10,109 nt of DNA, from the NCBI GenBank assembly GCA_026770575.1, contig MU657582.1, positions 30,251 to 40,359 of the forward strand. Reading direction: 5' to 3'. Below the pieces are notes generated by a model. That model made no database searches. It had not been told where the DNA came from and saw only the letters and a program-made list of their open reading frames with translations. Below, piece after piece: positions 6,705 to 10,109 of the stretch (the first letter of the stretch is position 1; each line of letters starts with the position of its first letter). Position numbers and translations under genes: made by a program. The stretch comes from Pelagophyceae sp. CCMP2097 (lineage: Eukaryota > Sar > Pelagophyceae).

Positions 6705-7141
6705 TCACGTTTGAGGGTCGTTCTCTTCACGCAGGCGGCTCTCTGGGAACTTCTTGGGCTCGCTTGTTGGTTTTGCCGAGCCCGTCAATCTGTACCATCA
6801 TATTCCTAGGCAGCGCAATACCGGCGCCGTTGCGGCTTTGAAACGGTAAGCCCCCGTTCGTCACGTTTGAGAGTCGTTCTCTCCGCGCAGGTGGCCCCAT
6901 CGAGACTTCTTGGGCCCACATGTTGGGCTCGCCGGGCCCGCCATTCTGTACCATCATATTCCTAGGCAGCGCAATACCGGCGCCGCTTTGGCTTGAAACG
7001 GTAAGCCCCGCGTTCCTCACGTTCGAGGGTCGTTCTCTCCGCGCAGGCGGCTCTCTGGGAATTTCTTGGGCTCACATGTTGGTCTCGCCGAGCCCGTCAT
7101 TCGATGCCATCATATTCCTGGGCAGCGCGATACCGGCGCCG
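6705..7141. repeat. 156-bp tandem repeat, three copies, with splice-like sites in each unit
   Basis: Units start TCACGTTTGAGGGTCG-like at 6705, 6861 and 7017, an exact 156-nt period; the third diverges after 7141. A core beginning TACCATCATATTCCTAGGCA is nearly invariant (6791-6829, 6947-6985 and 7103-7141). Units 1 and 2 end with a donor-like ACGGTAAGCCC (GT at 6846 and 7001). Every unit has a pyrimidine-rich, acceptor-like CGTTCTCTCCGCGCAG (AG ending 6734, 6890 and 7046). Each 156-nt unit can therefore be read as about 111 nt of exon plus a 45-46 nt intron. Taken as exons, units 1 and 3 share an open frame with AEPV and HHIP motifs, while unit 2 has a one-base deletion that breaks it. The minus strand is also open across units 1 and 2. 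The repeat is certain; expression is not. Confidence 0.9.
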
Positions 7142-8258
7142 GAGGACGACACTTTGTACTCGCTGCTGGACAAAGGCCTTCCCGGAACCAAAAAGGTTTA
7201 AATAAAGTCCTTGCATTTTCGCATTTACCTGGGATTTACGGGGTACGGGAACTCAATGTTTTACCCAAATTAGTTTCCGATACAAAAAAAAGACGCTCCG
7301 CGGAGCGGCCACGGGTCCACAGACCGGCTACGAGATTTTTAGAACGCGCGTTGGCTACGACTCGGTCGGTCCTAGGGCATGGTTCATCAAACGTTTCGAT
7401 TGGGCTTAATGACCCAGGGTCCAAAATCTGGCCTAGTTGAAGGACGCAGAGACGCAGCATTCTCCCATTCCCAAAACAAATCCACCAGCCCCGAAGCCCG
7501 GTGACCCTACAAGGGGTATCGCCAGTGACGCCGAGGAAATTCTGGCAATTGGAGTTTTCTTCGGTTGGAGTTTGGCTCTGTTGGGAGTGATAGAGGACGT
7601 CGCGCTGAGTCCCATGATGCCAGATCCCCTAGAAATTGTTTGTTTAAAACGCTCAAACTAGAAATCTGAACGTCTGTTTTGGCCCGTCTGAAGCGCCACT
7701 CGCGGCAATCGTAGAGGGTGTGTCATATACCACTCCAGTGCGTATGGACCCACCCTGTCACATAGCCACAATTTCGACCTCTGCGGTCCTACGATTGCCA
7801 ACCGGGCCCGAACCTTCGCAATACGGAGGCAAAATCGAGTCAAAATCAAGGTAAGGACAATTGGTAAGGAGGCAAATAAATATTTTATCAAGTCCAAAAT
7901 ATTGGGGGAAACGCTTGTTCACGCCCCTGCAAGGCACCCTTCTCGAGGCTGATCATGTCACGGACATCCCGGGGGACAGGGGGGCCCATAGCGACCACGA
8001 CCAACCCCGCAGGCGGCCTTTTAGAGCCACAACCTTGCGTCACTTGAGGTCGGCTTATCGCCGCGCGCCAGCAGGCCTACGTCTTCTGACAGGGGCCTTT
8101 CGTCCAGCGGCCAAACGGCCGGCACTGCTTGATGTCTGACACCGCCCGCCGCTTCTCTTCGCGCTCTCCCGTTTCTCTGCTCCCTGCGCCTCGCCTGCCC
8201 TCCGCGCCGACTGTTGACCTTGCACACCTGGCTGTGTCGGATTTGTCCCCCCCCCTTG
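7142..8258. other. Unassigned region upstream of SEC22
   Basis: The plus frame 7066-7440 continues out of the third 156-bp unit, is Arg/Ser-rich in its second half, and is unrecognised. Plus 7437-7661 encodes a 74-residue frame containing a hydrophobic stretch (ILAIGVFFGWSLALLGVI) that could be one membrane helix, but it has no ATG at its start. A plus frame ending near 7853 and plus 7861-8139 are likewise unassigned. From about 8150 to 8220 the plus strand is strongly pyrimidine-rich, as expected near a promoter or 5' UTR of the SEC22 gene. A C9 run sits at 8247-8255. Confidence 0.4.
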
Positions 8259-8264
8259 TATAAT
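8259..8264 (+). promoter_or_regulatory. Candidate TATA-like element of SEC22
   Basis: TATAAT within TTGTATAATTTTCGCG is a conspicuous AT island in GC-rich sequence, 82 bases upstream of the SEC22 ATG and just downstream of a C9 run. Position and composition fit a core promoter. Many algal genes lack TATA boxes, and no transcript start is visible. Confidence 0.3.
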
Positions 8265-8345
8265 TTTCGCGCGCGGCTGAGCCTGCGGCCTCTGGAGCTG
8301 TGCGACGGCCCTCTTTTGATTTGAGCTTGGCGCCGCGCGTCGAGG

Positions 8346-9408
8346 ATGATCCTGCTCGTGTTCATCGCACGCGTGCACGACGGCATGCTGTGCGCAGCCC
8401 CCCGCGCCTCCAGCGGACGCGCGGCGCCGTGAGGCGCGCGCTGCGGTAGGCTTGTGGCGTCGATGGACTCCATGGGGGCGGCGGAGGCGCAGGACACGCT
8501 CGACGTCTACAAGAGCCAGGCGAAGCAGCTCCTGAAGCAGCTCGGCGACAACCAGGCCGAGTCCAAGTGCTCCGTCGAGTCGGGCCCGTGCGTCGAGAAA
8601 GGCCCCGGGGCGCGCCGACCGCCGCGGTGGCGCCGCCGGGGCCCCGAGCCTTGGTCCGACGGGCGCGCGCGCGCGGCCACGCCGCCTGCCGCGCCGCGCG
8701 CGCCGCACGCGCCGCCCAGGTTCGTCTTCCACTACGTGATCCAGGACGGCGTGTGCTACCTCGCGCTCACGCGCAAGGGCTACCCGAAGCGCCTCGCCTT
8801 CCGCTTCCTCGACGACATGGGCGAGGCGTTCGTGGCCGAGGCGCGCGCGGACCACGGCGCGGACTGGCGCTCCGCCGTGGAGACGGTCGCGCGGCCCTAC
8901 GCGTACATCAAGCGCGCGCGCGGCGCCCGCGGGCGCGCCCGGGCCGCGGCGGCCAGAGCGCAGCGGCCGGCGGGGGGCGCGGCGCGGCGACCGGCGGGGG
9001 CGCCCGGGCCGGCTGCGGCGCCGCGGACGTCGCGGCGCGTAGGTTCGACAAGACGATTCAGCGCAAGCGCAAGGACTACGCCGACCCGAGCGCGCGCAAC
9101 AACCAGACGAAGATCGACGAGGACATCGCCGACATCCACAGCATCATGAAGCGCAACATCGACGAGGTCCTCAACCGCGGTGCGCCCCGCGCGCAGCAGG
9201 GGCGCGGCGCGGCGCCGCGACCGCGACCGCGCCAGGCGAGCGGCTGGAACACCTCGTCGAGACGACTTCAAACCTGAAGAGCGAGGCGCACAAGTACAAG
9301 TGGGGCGCGAAGAAGTACTCGGCGCTCGTGCTCTGGCAGCAGTACGCGCCGCTCGTGGCCGTGGGCGTCTTCGTCCTCGTCGTCAGCTGGATCAAGCTCC
9401 GATGGTGA
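8346..9408 (+). CDS. SEC22: SEC22, ER-Golgi R-SNARE (longin domain, five exons)
   Basis: Sec22 is a tail-anchored R-SNARE that drives fusion of vesicles moving between ER and Golgi. Exons are 8346-8389, 8450-8587, 8720-8911, 9043-9179 and 9236-9408, totalling 684 nt and 227 residues (family about 215). Residues 1-124 are the longin domain: MILLVFIARVHDG at the start, KSQAKQLLKQL at 36-46, FHYVIQDGVCYL at 64-75, RPYAYI at 119-124. Residues ~126-195 are the SNARE motif, starting FDKTIQRKRKDY; R170 in VLNRGE is the zero-layer arginine. Residues 207-223 (YAPLVAVGVFVLVVSWI) are the C-terminal membrane anchor, ending KLRW. Each splice was chosen because it restores gap-free alignment to plant and animal Sec22 (for example SGP/FVFHYV and YIK/FDK). 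The frame changes twice without splicing. The ATG at 8346 gives the family's N terminus; in-frame starts at 8454-8463 would lose the first longin strand. Confidence 0.93.
8390..8449 (+). other. SEC22 intron 1 (60 nt, GT-AG, phase 2)
   Basis: The intron starts GTGCGCAGCC and ends GCGGTAG. Removal joins DGML to LVASMD, matching the DGLPLxASM segment of Sec22. Being a multiple of 3 without an in-frame stop, its retention would not show as a frameshift. Confidence 0.85.
8588..8719 (+). other. SEC22 intron 2 (132 nt, GT-AG, phase 2)
   Basis: It starts GTGCGTCGAG and ends GCCGCCCAG. Removal joins ESGP to FVFHYV, as in plant Sec22. It is a multiple of 3 and open, so an automatic call would read it as a 44-residue Arg/Pro-rich insertion inside the longin domain. 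Confidence 0.88.
8912..9042 (+). other. SEC22 intron 3 (131 nt, GC-AG, phase 2)
   Basis: It ends GCGGCGCGTAG before GTTCGACAAG. The only donor giving gap-free YIK-FDKTIQ has GCGCGC after AA at 8911. The nearest GT upstream (8903) would delete three conserved residues (YIK). The frame changes across it, so splicing is required. Confidence 0.75.
9180..9235 (+). other. SEC22 intron 4 (56 nt, GT-AG, phase 1)
   Basis: It starts GTGCGCCCCG and ends CGCGCCAG. Removal gives VLNRGERLEHL around the zero-layer arginine. The frame changes across it, so splicing is required. Confidence 0.88.
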
Positions 9409-9837
9409 CCGCCGCAAGCGCTGATCCGACGGCGACCGCCGGAAGCCCCAAGAGGCGCCGCGGCGAAGCACGGCAGCGCGAACGGAAGAGCAGCCGTGCG
9501 CTAACACTCGATGACCGACCCCTCGGGCCAGCGACGGAAGACGGCGCGCGCCCGCGGCCGGAACGGCCGCCGCCGCTGGAGCAGAGGCATGCCAGGGCGG
9601 CGTTCTCTCCTCTCCATCGAAGCTCGCCTCCCGTGCCGTGCAGACGTTGCAGAGGGGGCGTCGAAGCTCGCGCGGTGCCAGCACCAGCGAGGCCCGGTTC
9701 TGGAAGTCACTCGTTCGTCCCCGTACCGCCCGTACCGGGAAGTCACTCGTTCGTCCCCGTACCGGGCTCGCCGTGGGCCTCCCGCGGGCGACGTCGCCTT
9801 CGAATCAAGGTTCAACGAAACAGCCTGAGGTCCCCCC
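9409..9837. other. SEC22 3' flank, GC-rich, no gene recognised
   Basis: Open frames on both strands (plus 9180-9848, minus 9268-9684, minus 9501-9839) overlap SEC22 exons or the direct repeat below and are Arg/Pro-rich, typical of chance frames in GC-rich DNA. The start of this stretch is presumably SEC22 3' UTR. No canonical AATAAA is seen close to the stop. Confidence 0.5.
9702..9764. repeat. Tandem 36-nt direct repeat
   Basis: A 27-nt identical block beginning GGAAGTCACTCGTTCGTC and ending CCGTACCG occurs at 9702-9728 and 9738-9764, a 36-nt period, separated by a further CCGTACC-like piece. It makes the protein-like VRPRTARTGK/VRPRTG repeat seen in one frame. Confidence 0.93.
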
Positions 9838-9905
9838 ATTTATTCTGACCGTTCTTGTTTCACAAACACAGTCCAACGATCATAACACGGAGTTGTTCTA
9901 AAACT

Positions 9906-9935
9906 CTACCCGCACACACAAAGTGTGTTTGGTAG
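9906..9935. repeat. Imperfect hairpin (CTACC...GGTAG)
   Basis: CTACCCGCACACA pairs with TGTGTTTGGTAG around a short CAAAG loop, with one mismatch or bulge region. It lies in an AT-richer stretch past the SEC22 3' flank. A role as transcript end or transposon end is possible but unproven. Confidence 0.55.
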
Positions 9936-9956
9936 GGCCCAGGACAAGCGGGTTCG

Positions 9957-9997
9957 CAGCGGATTTCCTATCGGATTTCCTATCCGGATGTCCGCTG
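9957..9997. repeat. Inverted repeat enclosing a 12-nt tandem duplication
   Basis: CAGCGGA (9957-9963) is inverted as TCCGCTG (9991-9997). Inside, CGGATTTCCTAT occurs twice in direct tandem (9960-9971 and 9972-9983), followed by a third diverged start, CCGGATG. No gene is visible between here and the right edge of the window. Confidence 0.8.
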
Positions 9998-10109
9998 CAT
10001 TTAGAGCATGTGCAGGTCGTGGGTCGAAACGCACAACACTGCAAGCCCCGAGTTCCCCGCCCTCTCCGCGCATAGCGCGCATAACGAGGGTGCAGTCGTG
10101 TTGGGCGTC

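Noticed and set aside
8055..8855. Minus-strand 266-residue ORF
   Set aside because: Arg-rich antisense shadow over SEC22 exons 1-3 and their introns.
8903..9042. GT-AG alternative for SEC22 intron 3, donor at 8903
   Set aside because: It would remove YIK from the conserved RPYxxI-FD segment, which is gap-free with the GC donor.
8454..9149. Single-exon reading of the SEC22 locus from GTG at 8454
   Set aside because: It lacks the conserved first longin strand (MILLVFIARV), includes introns as coding, and loses the SNARE motif after 8911.

Overview
The window looks like eukaryotic nuclear DNA, probably from a GC-rich unicellular alga. The evidence is one multi-exon gene with spliceosomal introns, tRNA-like repeats with Pol III promoter boxes, and a miniature DNA transposon. 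A stramenopile such as a pelagophyte is my best guess, from the short, very GC-rich introns with GTGCG donors and the PTxx-type repeats. That placement is inference; other algae, such as haptophytes, are not excluded.

Layout. Bases 1-1490 are repeat-rich: a Pro/Thr/Ala-rich ORF entering from the left edge, whose tail resembles the end of a Ty1/copia RNase H domain, then a 75-nt and a 69-nt tandem repeat. Bases 1490-4430 hold no gene I can recognise. Bases 4432-6404 are a nest of mobile sequence. A degenerate tRNA-Thr(CGU)-like sequence is split by a 198-bp TA-flanked MITE. It is followed by four head-to-tail copies of a tRNA-derived SINE-like repeat, and copy 2 meets copy 3 across an inserted Pif1-type helicase fragment. 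Bases 6705-7141 hold three copies of a 156-bp unit carrying splice-like sites. Bases 7142-8258 have only unassigned ORFs.

The one gene I can model with confidence is SEC22, the ER-Golgi longin R-SNARE. It has five exons between 8346 and 9408 on the plus strand. Four introns (60, 132, 131 and 56 nt) restore a 227-residue protein that aligns almost without gaps to plant and animal Sec22. Three introns are GT-AG and one is best explained as GC-AG. A candidate TATA-like element lies about 85 nt upstream of the ATG. Downstream there are only short direct and inverted repeats.

No operon-like cooperation exists. The window reads as one housekeeping gene beside a decaying repeat island. Most long open frames are by-products of high GC content or of repeats. 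In particular, the minus-strand frames carrying TGFEPAT are the reverse complement of tRNA B boxes.
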